A stretch of DNA of 64,000 nucleotides, from assembly GCA_964547995.1 (NCBI GenBank), contig CAZJRB010000004.1:1-64000 (forward strand). Reading direction: 5' to 3'. Under the pieces are notes generated by a model that was not told the origin of the DNA, made no database searches, and saw only the letters and a program-made list of their open reading frames with translations. This DNA comes from CAZJRB01 sp964547995. Lineage in GTDB: Bacteria; Planctomycetota; Planctomycetia; Pirellulales; Thermoguttaceae. Shown in pieces: positions 45,220 through 54,541 of the stretch. Positions within the stretch are counted from its first letter, which is position 1. Each line of letters begins with the position of its first letter. The translations under genes and the position numbers were made by a program.

Positions 45220-46023
45220 ATGTTGAAATTGTTTGCCTTGAAAGACGACCAGTCGGCACGTTGGGTTCACCGGGTTCACCAACTTCGGCAGAATGCCCGC
45301 CGAATGGCCGCAGTCGGCACCAACCTGCTGTTCCCCCCACGATGTGTCAACTGCGGCGCCGATTTGCCCGACAACCGAGACCGTCTGCACCTGTGCAGCG
45401 ACTGTCGAGAGTCGCTGGGGCCGAGACAGTGGGTGGGGTGTCCGGTTTGCGGAGCGGCCGGACAACTGGCCCAGAAGTGCCTGCTTTGTGGGAGATTCCC
45501 CCTAAAGATTGATATGACAGTACCTCTTGGGAGCTACTATCAGGACCTGCGCGAGACTGTCCTACGGATGAAACGCCCGTCACACGACCCCCTTTCAGTG
45601 GCGATGGGGCATCTGTTGGCCCTGCGCCGGCGGCGGAAATTGGCCGAATTCCACGCGGACCTGATCGTGCCCATCCCGATGTTCTGGGCTCGGCGGCTTC
45701 AACGCGGCACAAACAGCCCGGAAACGGTTGCCCGACGCCTCGGCCGCGTCTTGCGAATCCCCGTTCGGAATCGGCTGCTCGTGCGAACCCGTAACACCTT
45801 GGAGCAAAAGGACTTAACGCCCAAAGAACGGTTCCGGAATGTCCGCGGGGCCTTTGCCGTCCGGGGCGGGCGCCGACTGGAAAACGCCAGAATAATCGTG
45901 GTCGACGACGTTTTGACAACCGGCGCAACCTGTAGCGAAGTCGCCAAGACGCTCAAGCGAGCGGGGGCATCAGAGGTGCTTGCAGCGGTCATTGCCCGAG
46001 CACAGGGCACAAATACAACGTAG
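45220..46023 (+). CDS. comF: ComF family phosphoribosyltransferase-like protein
   Basis: 267 residues. N-terminal zinc-finger part with four Cys pairs (CVNCGADL, CSDC, CPVCG, CLLCG), then the type I phosphoribosyltransferase core: ADLIVPIPMFWARRLQRGTNSPETVARRLGRVL, RTRNTLEQKDLTPKERFRNVRGAF and IIVVDDVLTTGATCSEVAKTLKRAGA. ComF homologues take part in DNA uptake or recombination; competence is not shown by anything else in the window. Confidence 0.92.
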   Translation: MLKLFALKDDQSARWVHRVHQLRQNARRMAAVGTNLLFPPRCVNCGADLPDNRDRLHLCSDCRESLGPRQWVGCPVCGAAGQLAQKCLLCGRFPLKIDMTVPLGSYYQDLRETVLRMKRPSHDPLSVAMGHLLALRRRRKLAEFHADLIVPIPMFWARRLQRGTNSPETVARRLGRVLRIPVRNRLLVRTRNTLEQKDLTPKERFRNVRGAFAVRGGRRLENARIIVVDDVLTTGATCSEVAKTLKRAGASEVLAAVIARAQGTNTT

Positions 46024-46089
46024 AATACAGGGAGCCGAGGTTGTTTCCCTGCCCCTTGTCCCGGGGCGAGCAACGGACACAATACAAGT

Positions 46090-47070
46090 ATGGCAACCGA
46101 CTCCGACAACAAGAAGGACGACCCTGCCGGATGGCAGCCGTTTCGCAAAGCGGTCTTCCGGGGGCTAGGAATACTGCTCCCGCCGCTGTTGACGATCCTC
46201 ATCTTCGCCTGGGTCATCGCGATGACACACCGTTACGTGCTCGACCCGGTCACGCGGGCTGCGCGTGGGACCTTGGTCCGGGTTATCCGCGATACGCGGC
46301 AAGACCTCCGGACCGATACAGGCGACGCAACGGCCACGGTCGATGGACGAGTCTATCGTCGCATCCAGGATGACACGTTCATCCCCAAGGACATCTACGA
46401 TACGGTCAGGAGCAACCCCGGCGACCCGCCACCGGTCACGGCCAGGGGTTATTACGAGCGATACGTTAACTTAACGTATCTCCGTCCCTGGCTCTCCATA
46501 CCTTTCTTCTTGCTGATTTTTGTTTTCTTGTTATACCTGTTGGGGCGGTTCATGGCGGCCGGCATCGGCCGATTCTCCTTGAACCTGTTCGAGCGGGTCC
46601 TTCTTCGCCTGCCGTTGATTCGTACCGTCTACTCCTCGGTCAAGCAGGTTAGCGATTTTCTCTTCACGGATCGGGAAATCGAATACTCGCGCGTGGTGGC
46701 GGTCGAATACCCGCGCAAGGGAATCTGGTCGCTTGGCATGGTCACCGGCGAAAGCCTCCTGGACATCCGCTCCGCCGCCAATGAAGCGGTTCTCTCCGTG
46801 CTGATCCCGACGTCTCCCATGCCGGTCACCGGCTACACCGTTACGGTCCTGAAGAGCGAGACGATCGATCTGAACGTCACGATCGATCAGGCATTCCAGT
46901 TCGTCGTCAGTTGCGGCGTGCTGGTTCCCCCGCAGCAGTTGCAGGAGTTGCTGGAGAGAAAGCTGTTGGAGGACCGGAAAGCATCGGGCGACGGATCGGA
47001 GAAACCGGCCGAGACCGCGGGCGAACCAGAACCCCTGGAAGATTCCGAACCGGCGGAAAGCAAGAAATAG
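46090..47070 (+). CDS. DUF502 family inner-membrane protein
   Basis: 326 residues. Two membrane helices (LGILLPPLLTILIFAWVIAMTH at ~25-46; LSIPFFLLIFVFLLYLLGRFMAAGIG at ~135-160) around a ~90-residue loop, then the DUF502 core NLFERVLLRLPLIRTVYSSVKQVSDFLF, VVAVEYPRKGIWSLGMVTGE and VLIPTSPMPVTGYTVTVLKSETIDLNVTIDQAFQFVVSCG. The loop between the helices is longer than in typical members. Function unknown. It lies 66 bp after comF and 69 bp before hemC, all on one strand. Confidence 0.88.
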   Translation: MATDSDNKKDDPAGWQPFRKAVFRGLGILLPPLLTILIFAWVIAMTHRYVLDPVTRAARGTLVRVIRDTRQDLRTDTGDATATVDGRVYRRIQDDTFIPKDIYDTVRSNPGDPPPVTARGYYERYVNLTYLRPWLSIPFFLLIFVFLLYLLGRFMAAGIGRFSLNLFERVLLRLPLIRTVYSSVKQVSDFLFTDREIEYSRVVAVEYPRKGIWSLGMVTGESLLDIRSAANEAVLSVLIPTSPMPVTGYTVTVLKSETIDLNVTIDQAFQFVVSCGVLVPPQQLQELLERKLLEDRKASGDGSEKPAETAGEPEPLEDSEPAESKK

Positions 47071-47139
47071 CGGGCTGCTTGCGGTCTGCTTGCGAACGAA
47101 AAGAGTCTCAACGCACCACGCCACCCCCGCATCACCCCC

Positions 47140-48063
47140 ATGTTCTTGGCACGAATCCGACTGGGTACGCGAGCCAGTACACTGGCCCGATGGCAGGCCG
47201 AATGGGTGGCCGCACGGCTGCGGAAACATCACATCGAAGTCGAACTCGTGCCCATCACCACGACCGGCGACCGGCAGCAAGAGCCCGTCAAGAGGATCGC
47301 CGCCCAAGGGCTTTTCACCAAGGAGATCCAACGGGCACTACTCGACGGGCGCATGGATCTGGCCGTCCACAGCTTGAAGGACCTTCCGACGGAAGAAGTC
47401 GCGGGGCTGTGTCTGGCGTCCGTTCCCGAACGGGCGCCCGTCGGCGACGTGCTGGTGGCGCCGGACTGCGAATCGCTCGACGAATTACCTCAGGGCGCCG
47501 TCGTCGGAACGGGCAGTCTGCGGCGCCGGGCACAACTCCTGCACGCACGCCCCGACCTGCGGGTGAAGGACATCCGCGGGAACGTCGACACGCGGCTCGG
47601 GAAGGTCCGAAGCGGCCGGTTCGACGCAATCATTCTGGCCGAAGCCGGATTGCAGCGTTTGGGCCTCGAAGACCAAATCACCCAGCGGCTCCCGCTAAAG
47701 GTCCTCCTGCCGGCGGTCGGACAAGGGGCGTTGGGACTGGAAACACGCTCTGACGATCAGGCAACACTACAAACCGTTGCCCTGCTGGATCATCCCGCCT
47801 CGCACCAGTCGGTGCTGGCGGAGCGGACGATGCTCGCAGCCCTCCGGGGCGGATGCCTTGCACCCATCGCCGCTTGGGGTCGCCCGGAAAACGGCCGGTT
47901 GACGCTGACCGGACGCGTGCTCAGCAGCGACGGAACCGAAAAACTGGAAGCGACTTGTGACGGTGACGATGCGATCGACCTTGGCAGCAAGGTCGCCGAT
48001 TCGTTGCTTGCTCAAGGTGCGGCCGAGTTGATTCGGGCGTCGCGCGATGAATCCGTGAGTTGA
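47140..48063 (+). CDS. hemC: Hydroxymethylbilane synthase (porphobilinogen deaminase)
   Basis: Joins four porphobilinogen units to hydroxymethylbilane in tetrapyrrole synthesis. 307 residues. Blocks: IRLGTRASTLARWQAEWVA, VPITTTGDR, GLFTKEIQRALLDGRMDLAVHSLKDLPTE, VGTGSLRRRAQLLHARPDLRVKDIRGNVDTRLGKV, LPAVGQGALGLE and the dipyrromethane-binding Cys in LRGGCLAPIAAWG. Confidence 0.96.
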   Translation: MFLARIRLGTRASTLARWQAEWVAARLRKHHIEVELVPITTTGDRQQEPVKRIAAQGLFTKEIQRALLDGRMDLAVHSLKDLPTEEVAGLCLASVPERAPVGDVLVAPDCESLDELPQGAVVGTGSLRRRAQLLHARPDLRVKDIRGNVDTRLGKVRSGRFDAIILAEAGLQRLGLEDQITQRLPLKVLLPAVGQGALGLETRSDDQATLQTVALLDHPASHQSVLAERTMLAALRGGCLAPIAAWGRPENGRLTLTGRVLSSDGTEKLEATCDGDDAIDLGSKVADSLLAQGAAELIRASRDESVS

Positions 48064-48075
48064 CGGGATATTTCG

Positions 48076-48918
48076 TCAGTCCAGCCTCTCGAAGAACTGG
48101 CGGAGCCGGCCGAAATATTCTTCCGGATGCGGATCGTTGTGGTCGCAATCCGGAAAAGCAATAAATTGCTTGGGTTCGTTGGCGGCCTCGAACAGCCTGT
48201 GGCCGAATTTGAAAGGAATGATCGAATCGGGCTTTCCGTGGCTTTGCAGCAGCGGGCCGTGGTAGTCGCCGATCTTGCTGCGCGAATCAAGTCGCGTTCG
48301 CATGATCAGCCGGACGGGAAGCCAAGGATAGTAGTGGGCGGCGACGTCGGGAATCGACGTGAAGGCGCTTTCGAGGATGAGGCCTCGGGCGCCGTCCGCC
48401 ACGGCCAGGTCGCAAGCCACCGCGGCGCCGAGCGAGCGGCCCATCATGACGATCTCCTTCTCGTCGATCTTCTCGCGCTGGGCAAGCCAATGTCGGGCGG
48501 CCCTGGCATCGGCCAGAACACCCGGCTCGTTGGGCTTGCCCTCGCTCTGCCCGTAGCCGCGGTAGTCGAAAATCATCACCGACACACCGACGTCGTCGTG
48601 CAGCCTTCGCAGCGTCTCGATCCGGTGGGAGAGGTTTCCGGCATTGCCGTGGCAGAAAAGAACCGTTGCCAGCGGCTCCTCGTGCGGCACGTACCAGCCG
48701 TGGAGCCGGGTGCCGTCGGCGGCCTGGAACCGCACGTCCTCGATGTCGATACCGGATGGGTTCCAGTCGTCGTCATCGCAATTGAAGGGAAAGAAGATGA
48801 GCGATTCTTCAAGGAACATGGCAATCAGCACGATAATCAGGTAGGCGGCGAGCAGCCAGCGAATCGGTCGCCAGCCGGTCCGGAGCCAATGCCTTTGTTT
48901 TCGGCCGGGACTTTCCAT
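48076..48918 (-). CDS. Membrane-anchored alpha/beta hydrolase
   Basis: 280 residues. One N-terminal helix (IRWLLAAYLIIVLIAMFLEESLIFFP), then an S33/BAAT-type hydrolase: VLFCHGNAGNLSHR (oxyanion), DYRGYGQSEG, nucleophile elbow MMGRSLGAAVA, acid in SHGKPDSIIPF and His in FPDCDHND. This is the YqkD/FrsA-like group of esterases with unknown substrates. It converges with hemC, ending 13 bp away. Confidence 0.88.
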   Translation of the reverse strand: MESPGRKQRHWLRTGWRPIRWLLAAYLIIVLIAMFLEESLIFFPFNCDDDDWNPSGIDIEDVRFQAADGTRLHGWYVPHEEPLATVLFCHGNAGNLSHRIETLRRLHDDVGVSVMIFDYRGYGQSEGKPNEPGVLADARAARHWLAQREKIDEKEIVMMGRSLGAAVACDLAVADGARGLILESAFTSIPDVAAHYYPWLPVRLIMRTRLDSRSKIGDYHGPLLQSHGKPDSIIPFKFGHRLFEAANEPKQFIAFPDCDHNDPHPEEYFGRLRQFFERLD

Positions 48919-49011
48919 GCTCGGTGATCACTCATCAAAGACGAAACAGATTCCGGCACGGGCAAGGAAATGTGCGTTCCCCCATCATCTTACCGGATAT
49001 GCGTACCGCCT

Positions 49012-49056
49012 GCAAGAAAGCAAAAGACCTCGCACCGCCAACGGCAATGCGAGGTC
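49012..49056 (-). terminator. Rho-independent terminator of the DUF1571 gene
   Basis: On the minus strand a perfect 9-bp stem GACCTCGCA / TGCGAGGTC is followed by TTTTGCTTTC, 45 bp after the stop codon. Confidence 0.85.
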
Positions 49057-49100
49057 GGAAAATTCGTCGTCTCGAACGGGTCCGCTCGGAACCCCCAAGC

Positions 49101-50120
49101 CTAAGGAAAGTCGTAATTGGGATTGTCGGTCGTGAAGTCTTCGTCGGTAAATCCCTGGTTGAGCTTCAGATCAAGGTAGGTGTATTCCTCGAGCAACTGG
49201 GGTTGGCTGCCTTGTTCCTTGGGCCAATCGAAGGCCTCGTAGCGAATGGGAACGTTCAGTTCGTCGTCGATGAAGATTCGGGCGAGATGGAAACGAAAGT
49301 TGCGCCGCGGCACCGGATGGACGACCTGAATCACGGTGCAGACTCGATTGTTGATCTTGGCGCCTTTGAAGAACTTCACGTCGCACTCACCGTACTTCAT
49401 GTCCTCCTCGCCGACTTCGATCAGGCGGGTGACGAGGTTCAACATGCCGATTTCCGTCAAGGGATATCGCTGCCCTCGCATGGCGATCGGGCCGTCGGGC
49501 GCAATCAAGACTGTTTTGAACAACTTCTTTTCCAGCCCGGTGCCGTGGGCAAACATTTTCCCGTTGTTTTGCCCTTTGATATAGATGCACTCCTGACCCT
49601 TGAGCTTGTCGGGGGCGAGAAAGCGGGTATACACGCTGAACGGGTTGTGGCGGATTTTCAGGAACATATATTGGTAACCGCCGACCGTGTTGCCGAGACG
49701 TTCCCTTTTGACCACGGTGGCCGAATAGTCTTGGATCTTCTTGATGTTGTTCAGCCCGTCGTGGGCCCATCGCAGTGCGGGCGCCAAGGGATGCTCGCCT
49801 TGAGCGGCAGTTGTTCCCAAAGTTGGTGCAGTCTCGGCGTTGGTATTGTTCAAGTTCTTCAAGCGGTCCAAGTAGGCTGGGGAGTCTGGCCGCTGCGCGG
49901 TCCGGAAGGGACGCCGCCTTGCTCCCGGCTGGGTTGCCGGAACGTAGCGATTGGGGGCGGGAAACACTGGATTCGTGTAGCCGTTCGGCGCGACCATGCG
50001 GTGCGGCCCAACGGGCGCTTGAGGTGGACGGTACTGGGCCCAAACCGGTGTGGCCAGCAAACTGACCAGTGTTATGGCAGACAACCAGCGCAAACGAACC
50101 AGCAGGGACGAAACCGTCAT
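49101..50120 (-). CDS. Secreted DUF1571 protein
   Basis: 339 residues from the ATG at 50120, behind AAAGGAG. A signal peptide (LSAITLVSLLATPVWAQ) and a Pro/Arg-rich linker precede a DUF1571 domain: LRWAHDGLNNIKKIQDYSATVVKRERLGN...MFLKIRHNPFSVYTRFLAPDKLKGQECIYIKGQNNGKMFAHGTG, CTVIQVVHPVPRRNFRFHLARIFIDDELNVPIRYEAFDWP and EYTYLDLKLNQGFTDEDFTTDNPNYDF. The fold resembles LolA/LolB-type lipoprotein carriers; the role is unknown. Confidence 0.87.
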   Translation of the reverse strand: MTVSSLLVRLRWLSAITLVSLLATPVWAQYRPPQAPVGPHRMVAPNGYTNPVFPAPNRYVPATQPGARRRPFRTAQRPDSPAYLDRLKNLNNTNAETAPTLGTTAAQGEHPLAPALRWAHDGLNNIKKIQDYSATVVKRERLGNTVGGYQYMFLKIRHNPFSVYTRFLAPDKLKGQECIYIKGQNNGKMFAHGTGLEKKLFKTVLIAPDGPIAMRGQRYPLTEIGMLNLVTRLIEVGEEDMKYGECDVKFFKGAKINNRVCTVIQVVHPVPRRNFRFHLARIFIDDELNVPIRYEAFDWPKEQGSQPQLLEEYTYLDLKLNQGFTDEDFTTDNPNYDFP

Positions 50121-50254
50121 TGTACACTCCTTTGTTGGTTTCCGGGGGGATGGTAGGGTGAGCAACGCCGTACCTTGATTGCGTCCTTGAAGTCTTTTTC
50201 TGTGGGAGCAATTTCTATGCCATTATAGCTGGCACGAAACGCTTTCGACCGAGA

Positions 50255-50293
50255 TATTGACAAATACGCACCAAGGAGGCCTTTTTGTCAATA
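50255..50293. promoter_or_regulatory. Candidate operator: 10-bp inverted repeat
   Basis: The arms TATTGACAAA (50255-50264) and TTTGTCAATA (50284-50293) are perfect and separated by 19 bp. They lie in the 402-bp AT-richer divergent region between the DUF1571 and MBL genes. TTGACA in the left arm could also be a -35 box, but no good -10 box at 17 bp was found. The rest of the region holds nothing recognised. Confidence 0.35.
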
Positions 50294-50522
50294 AAGCTTG
50301 GTCAAATTGGGTAACAGCACTCTTCCTCGTTCGATTTTATCGCAAATTCTCCAGGAGGAAATTACAATGTTTGACTTGTGACCACCCCCTTGCCCGACCC
50401 TCGCGTTTGGGCTGTCTGATACAATCCAATCAAAACCTCTGCTATTTTATCAAGAACAAACACCCTTAGTTTAACAATCAGTGTAGCTTACCCACTTTCC
50501 GTCTTTGTGTGGAGGCCAGTTT

Positions 50523-51179
50523 GTGAATCATCCGCAAATACAGATTGCTACAATCGTTTCGATCCCCTTTGAAGAGAACTGCCATGTGGCCCATCGGAAG
50601 GGTGATAAGCAGTGCTTCGTGGTTGATCCGGGCTTGGAACCCGACAGAATTATCGCGTTTCTGGAAGCAGAACAACTTGTGCCGGGGGCGATCCTCAATA
50701 CCCACGGACATAGCGACCACATTGGCGGCAATGCGATCCTGAAAGAGCGATGGCCTGAATGCCCACTGGTGATTGGGGCCGAAGAGGCATCGAAACTGAC
50801 CGATCCTTCGGGCAACCTCTCGGCGATGTTCGCCGCTTCGCTGGTGAGCCCTGAGGCGGATGTGACGGTCGAAGACGGTCAGACCTATTCGGCGGCGGGT
50901 TATGATCTTCTGGTCCGCAAGACCCCCGGCCATTCGGCGGGACACGTTGTCTATCTGCTCCAAGACCTTACCCCCCCATTGGTGTTTGTGGGGGACGTGA
51001 TTTTTGCCGGAGGCATTGGCCGAACCGACTTCCCCGATGGTGATTTCCGCCAACTGAGGACCTCCATTCACGAGGTATTATTCACGTTGCCGGACGAGAC
51101 GGTCTTGCTATCGGGCCATGGTCCGCCGACCACCGTGGGCGAGGAGAAACGAAGCAACCCGTTTGTGAGCTTAGGGTAA
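50523..51179 (+). CDS. Metallo-beta-lactamase fold hydrolase, glyoxalase II-like
   Basis: 218 residues from a GTG at 50523, 7 bases after GGAGG. Motifs: ILNTHGHSDHIGG (HxHxDH), TPGHSAGHVVYLL, VFVGDVIFAGGIGRTDFPDGDF and SGHGPPTTVGEEKRSNPF, as in the YcbL/glyoxalase II-like thioesterases. It may hydrolyse a glutathione-type or other thioester; planctomycete substrates are unknown. It converges with the kinase gene, ending 5 bp before it. Confidence 0.92.
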   Translation: MNHPQIQIATIVSIPFEENCHVAHRKGDKQCFVVDPGLEPDRIIAFLEAEQLVPGAILNTHGHSDHIGGNAILKERWPECPLVIGAEEASKLTDPSGNLSAMFAASLVSPEADVTVEDGQTYSAAGYDLLVRKTPGHSAGHVVYLLQDLTPPLVFVGDVIFAGGIGRTDFPDGDFRQLRTSIHEVLFTLPDETVLLSGHGPPTTVGEEKRSNPFVSLG

Positions 51180-51184
51180 CCGGG

Positions 51185-52915
51185 TCAGTGATCCGGTTCG
51201 TGGAAAGCCGTCGGGGAGGCCATCCGGGGCATGACCGCCGGCAGTTCCAAAATCAAGCGACTTCCTTTGCCCGAGGTGCTCTCTACCAGGATGCGGCCGC
51301 CGTGCTCGTTGAGGATTTTCTGACTGACGGGCAATCCGAGCCCGGTACCACGTCCCTTTTTTGACGAGACAAACGGGCTGAACAGTTGGTCCATCTGGTC
51401 GTCGGGGATACCGGGGCCGTTGTCTTCTACGACGATCTGCACCAGCGATTTCGCGTCATGGTATTCGGATCGGACCTCGACATGGCCTGCCTGGTCGCTT
51501 TCATCCGCGGCATCAATCGCATTGGTGACGACATTGAGAACGGCACGGTGCAGGCCGTCCGGATCGAATACCAGATCGGGCATTTGGCCGGCGGGTTGCC
51601 AGACCAGCTCCACCTTGAAATCGGCGGCGCGGACCTGCATGAGTTCGATTACGTCGGCGACGACTTGATTCACGTTTGCGGTGGACAAGTCGGGCTCGCG
51701 TTCCTTGCTGAAAGTGAGCATGTCCATGACGAGGGCGGATATCTTGTTCTGGTTTTTCTCGACGATCTTCCACCCCTTCCCGACAACCGAATCGTCGTGG
51801 TCGGAAAGCCCCATTTCGATCAGATAACTCCCGCCCCGGATTCCCTGAAGAATGTTCTTGATGTGATGGGACAAAGTCGCAACGGTCTGCCCGATGGCAG
51901 CCAACCGCTCGGCCTCGACCATGGCGGAATAGTACCGGGTGTCTTCTACCGCCAGGGCGGCCTGATGACCGATGGCCACCATCAGCTTGAGGTGATCCTC
52001 GGTAAACTTGTTGATTCCCCCGCGCTGAATGATTTCGTTGGGGGCGCTGAAAGTATCGATATAGATGGCCCCGACCACGTCGTATCGCCCTTGCATCGGC
52101 ACGCAGATGGCTTCGCGGACGCCCATCTGAACAATGCTGGCGGCGTTGTCCCAGCGATCGTCCTCCCGGGCGTTGCTGGTGATAACGCCTTCGTTCCGTT
52201 CGGTGACGTAGTCTAAAATGGTCCGGCTGATGGTGATTTTCTCGTCCGTGCGGACACCCGCCCGGGTCCGGCGGACCTTCGGCGCTAATTCCTTGTTCTC
52301 CGGACCGACCAGCATGATACATCCGCGGTCCGCTTCCACCCATTCGAAAATCAACTCCATGATCCGGTGCAGCAACTGGTCGATGTCCAGAGTGTGGCTG
52401 ACCGCCAGCGCGGTGCGGTACATCACCTGCAAATTACTGCGTGCCCGGGCAATCCACGGGCTTTTGACGAAGACCGAATCCTGGTCGAATGCTTGGCTCC
52501 CCTCTTCCTGCGGTATCGACGTGACAATGCGGGAGGGGTGAGTCTCGTCCGATCTGTCCGCTGGGGCAATGTCGATCATCCGGATGTCTTCGGTCGAGTC
52601 TTCCGCAGGGCCGGTGTAGAGCATCAGGGTGCTGCCGACCTGGACCTGATCACCGCTGCTGAGCCGGTGCTCACCGATCTGTTTCCCGTTGACGTAGGTG
52701 CCGTTGGAACTGTTGTGATCGGTAATGATATAATCCTGGTCGGACTGCACGATCTCGGCGTGTTGGCGCGAGACTTCGGTATCGTGGATTTGGATGGCGC
52801 TGGAGGAATCACGCCCCACCCGGTAGACAGGCCCCTCCAACTCGAAACGGGCCCCCTGGTCATTTCCGCGGATCACGAACAGTGATGGCACGGCCCTGGC
52901 TCCACGATCGCGCAT
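51185..52915 (-). CDS. Soluble sensor histidine kinase with FHA and GAF domains
   Basis: 576 residues without membrane helices. An FHA domain at ~10-100 (YRVGRDSSSAIQIHDTEVSRQHAEI...HNSSNGTYVNG) should bind phosphothreonine. A GAF domain spans ~165-325. Then HisKA (VATLSHHIKNILQGIRGG, H350 as phospho-acceptor) and HATPase (NVVTNAIDA, VEDNGPGIPDDQMDQLFSPFVSSKKGRGTGLGLPVSQKIL). FHA suggests input from a Ser/Thr kinase, common in planctomycetes. The response-regulator-like gene lies 53 bp upstream in the same direction. Confidence 0.93.
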   Translation of the reverse strand: MRDRGARAVPSLFVIRGNDQGARFELEGPVYRVGRDSSSAIQIHDTEVSRQHAEIVQSDQDYIITDHNSSNGTYVNGKQIGEHRLSSGDQVQVGSTLMLYTGPAEDSTEDIRMIDIAPADRSDETHPSRIVTSIPQEEGSQAFDQDSVFVKSPWIARARSNLQVMYRTALAVSHTLDIDQLLHRIMELIFEWVEADRGCIMLVGPENKELAPKVRRTRAGVRTDEKITISRTILDYVTERNEGVITSNAREDDRWDNAASIVQMGVREAICVPMQGRYDVVGAIYIDTFSAPNEIIQRGGINKFTEDHLKLMVAIGHQAALAVEDTRYYSAMVEAERLAAIGQTVATLSHHIKNILQGIRGGSYLIEMGLSDHDDSVVGKGWKIVEKNQNKISALVMDMLTFSKEREPDLSTANVNQVVADVIELMQVRAADFKVELVWQPAGQMPDLVFDPDGLHRAVLNVVTNAIDAADESDQAGHVEVRSEYHDAKSLVQIVVEDNGPGIPDDQMDQLFSPFVSSKKGRGTGLGLPVSQKILNEHGGRILVESTSGKGSRLILELPAVMPRMASPTAFHEPDH

Positions 52916-52968
52916 TGATGCCCACCCACCGCGGGGTTGACTGCCTCGATCCCGCGAGGCCTCTTGAA

Positions 52969-53370
52969 TCAGGCATCTCGTGCGGCGGACGGGGGAACAG
53001 TTGTCAGCAGTTCCTCAATTTTACGGACCAGGGGTCCATAGTGGTAGGGCTTCGCCACAAATTCCCCTTGGGGTGGCTCCGGATCGTTCCGGCGAACGCT
53101 GCCGAGCATTACCAAAGGGGTATGGGCGGTTTGAGACTGCTCGACAAAGGGGGTAGAAAGCTCCCCGAGAATCGATGCGTCCATTTCGACGTCAAGGACG
53201 ATCAAATCGGGTCGATGACGCTCGGCCAACTCCAAGGCCGGCGCTGCCTGACTTGCCGAAAAGGTCTGCACGCCGCGACGTTCCAACGCCATTTGCAGCA
53301 CTTCCCGGGTGTCTTCCGACGGATCGACGATTAGCACACTTCGTTGCCGGTCCAAATTCGCGCCCTCCAT
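52969..53370 (-). CDS. Stand-alone receiver-domain protein
   Basis: 133 residues from the ATG at 53370. REC fold: SVLIVDPSEDTREVLQMALERRG, phospho-acceptor Asp in PDLIVLDVEMD and the conserved Lys in FVAKPYHYGPLV. The second acidic pocket residue is replaced by Pro (VDPS instead of VDDD). There is no output domain. It is the likely partner of the FHA-GAF kinase downstream. Confidence 0.83.
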   Translation of the reverse strand: MEGANLDRQRSVLIVDPSEDTREVLQMALERRGVQTFSASQAAPALELAERHRPDLIVLDVEMDASILGELSTPFVEQSQTAHTPLVMLGSVRRNDPEPPQGEFVAKPYHYGPLVRKIEELLTTVPPSAARDA

Positions 53371-53767
53371 GGCGTCGGTCGGCCGACTTCCTTGTCGGCC
53401 AAAGGTGAGATATTGGTGGAATTCGCTCCGGGGCGAGGGGCCGAGAGAATAGCGACACGCCACTTCCGTGTCAAATCGAATTGTGGCCGTGATTTTTCGG
53501 CCGTTCCGAACGTGGTGAATCTCCGGCCCCCCCTGCAGAGGTCGCTTCGGGGGCCTTTGGGCCGCGCTAAGTCCTTTTAAGACAACACCTTAGGTCATTC
53601 TTGCAGGTTTCCGAATATTCGGCCTTTACCCGGACGGCCCTTCTCGGCAGAATACCGCCTCCCTGGGGCCTATTTTCCAACACCAAAATCAGGTCGGCGC
53701 CGTGTTCCCGCAGGGAAGGGAACGCCAGGTCAGGGAAGACCGACTACAACACCAAGGAGTCCGAAAG
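53371..53767. other. Divergent intergenic region receiver gene / ompH
   Basis: 397 bp without recognised coding sequence. It contains AAGGAG at 53755-53760, the ribosome binding site of ompH. No clear promoter boxes or repeats were seen. Confidence 0.4.
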
Positions 53768-54421
53768 GTGAAAACAACCCGTCTCATGGCCGCCATGGCC
53801 GCCGTTATCGTTTTGGCGATTTCCGCCGTATGGGCCCAGCACACGGTCCAGCCGGGAACCTACCGGCCGCCTGCCCGTACCGCGGCACGAGCACCCCAAA
53901 CCATGCCCATCGCGGTAATCGACATTCAGTACATTTTCAAGAACTACAACCTGCACAAGGCGAGGCGGGACGAGATGAAGACCAGGTTACAACGGGCCAA
54001 CGAACAAATGAAGCAGGATATCACAGCCGTCCGCGGGCAAGCCGAACGCCTCAAGGAGTTCCGTCCCGGCACCCCAGACTACAAGGCCCTTGAAGAACAA
54101 GTAACCAAGCAGGATGCCGCACTCGCAGTTCGCAGAAAGATGTTGCAGCGGGAATTCCAGGAAGAAGAGGCCAGGATGATCAACGATACCTACAAGGCAA
54201 TCTGGGACGAGGTCGACAACTATTGCCGGAGCACGGGTACAATGATGGTCATGCAATGCGACCGGGAGCCGATCGATACCGCCCGGCCGAACGATATTGT
54301 CCGACTGGCCACCCGTCAAGTCGTTTGGCATTCGGGACACGATATTACCAACCATATCCTCGACGTGCTTAACGATCGTTATCTGAAGGTTACCGGGCGC
54401 CCGGGCGTTGGCGTACATTAG
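53768..54421 (+). CDS. OmpH/Skp family periplasmic chaperone
   Basis: 217 residues from the GTG at 53768, 7 bases after AAGGAG. A signal peptide (MAAMAAVIVLAISAVWAQ) is followed by IAVIDIQYIFKNYNLHKARRDEMKTRLQRANEQMKQD, then a long coiled coil and the Skp-like EEEARMINDTYKAIWDEVDNYCRSTGTMMVM. Skp protects outer-membrane proteins in transit. The place directly before lpxC matches the usual link between ompH and lipid A genes. The gap to lpxC holds a 7-bp hairpin (CTCTCGA / TCGAGAG at 54477-54493). Confidence 0.88.
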   Translation: MKTTRLMAAMAAVIVLAISAVWAQHTVQPGTYRPPARTAARAPQTMPIAVIDIQYIFKNYNLHKARRDEMKTRLQRANEQMKQDITAVRGQAERLKEFRPGTPDYKALEEQVTKQDAALAVRRKMLQREFQEEEARMINDTYKAIWDEVDNYCRSTGTMMVMQCDREPIDTARPNDIVRLATRQVVWHSGHDITNHILDVLNDRYLKVTGRPGVGVH

Positions 54422-54541
54422 AAATCAGCGGCATCGAGAGCACCCGAGCCGACCAAGGACGGTTGCCCGGGCGACTCTCTCGAGTCTCGAGAGGAGACTT
54501 CAACCCCTTCCTTTTTCGTCACGGATGACAGACTTTTCCTG

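Noticed and set aside
50364..50390. Four-codon frame behind a strong AGGAGG at about 50360 (ATG TTT GAC TTG TGA), a possible leader peptide
   Set aside because: There is no terminator/antiterminator pair or run of regulatory codons; it is probably chance in an AT-rich promoter region.
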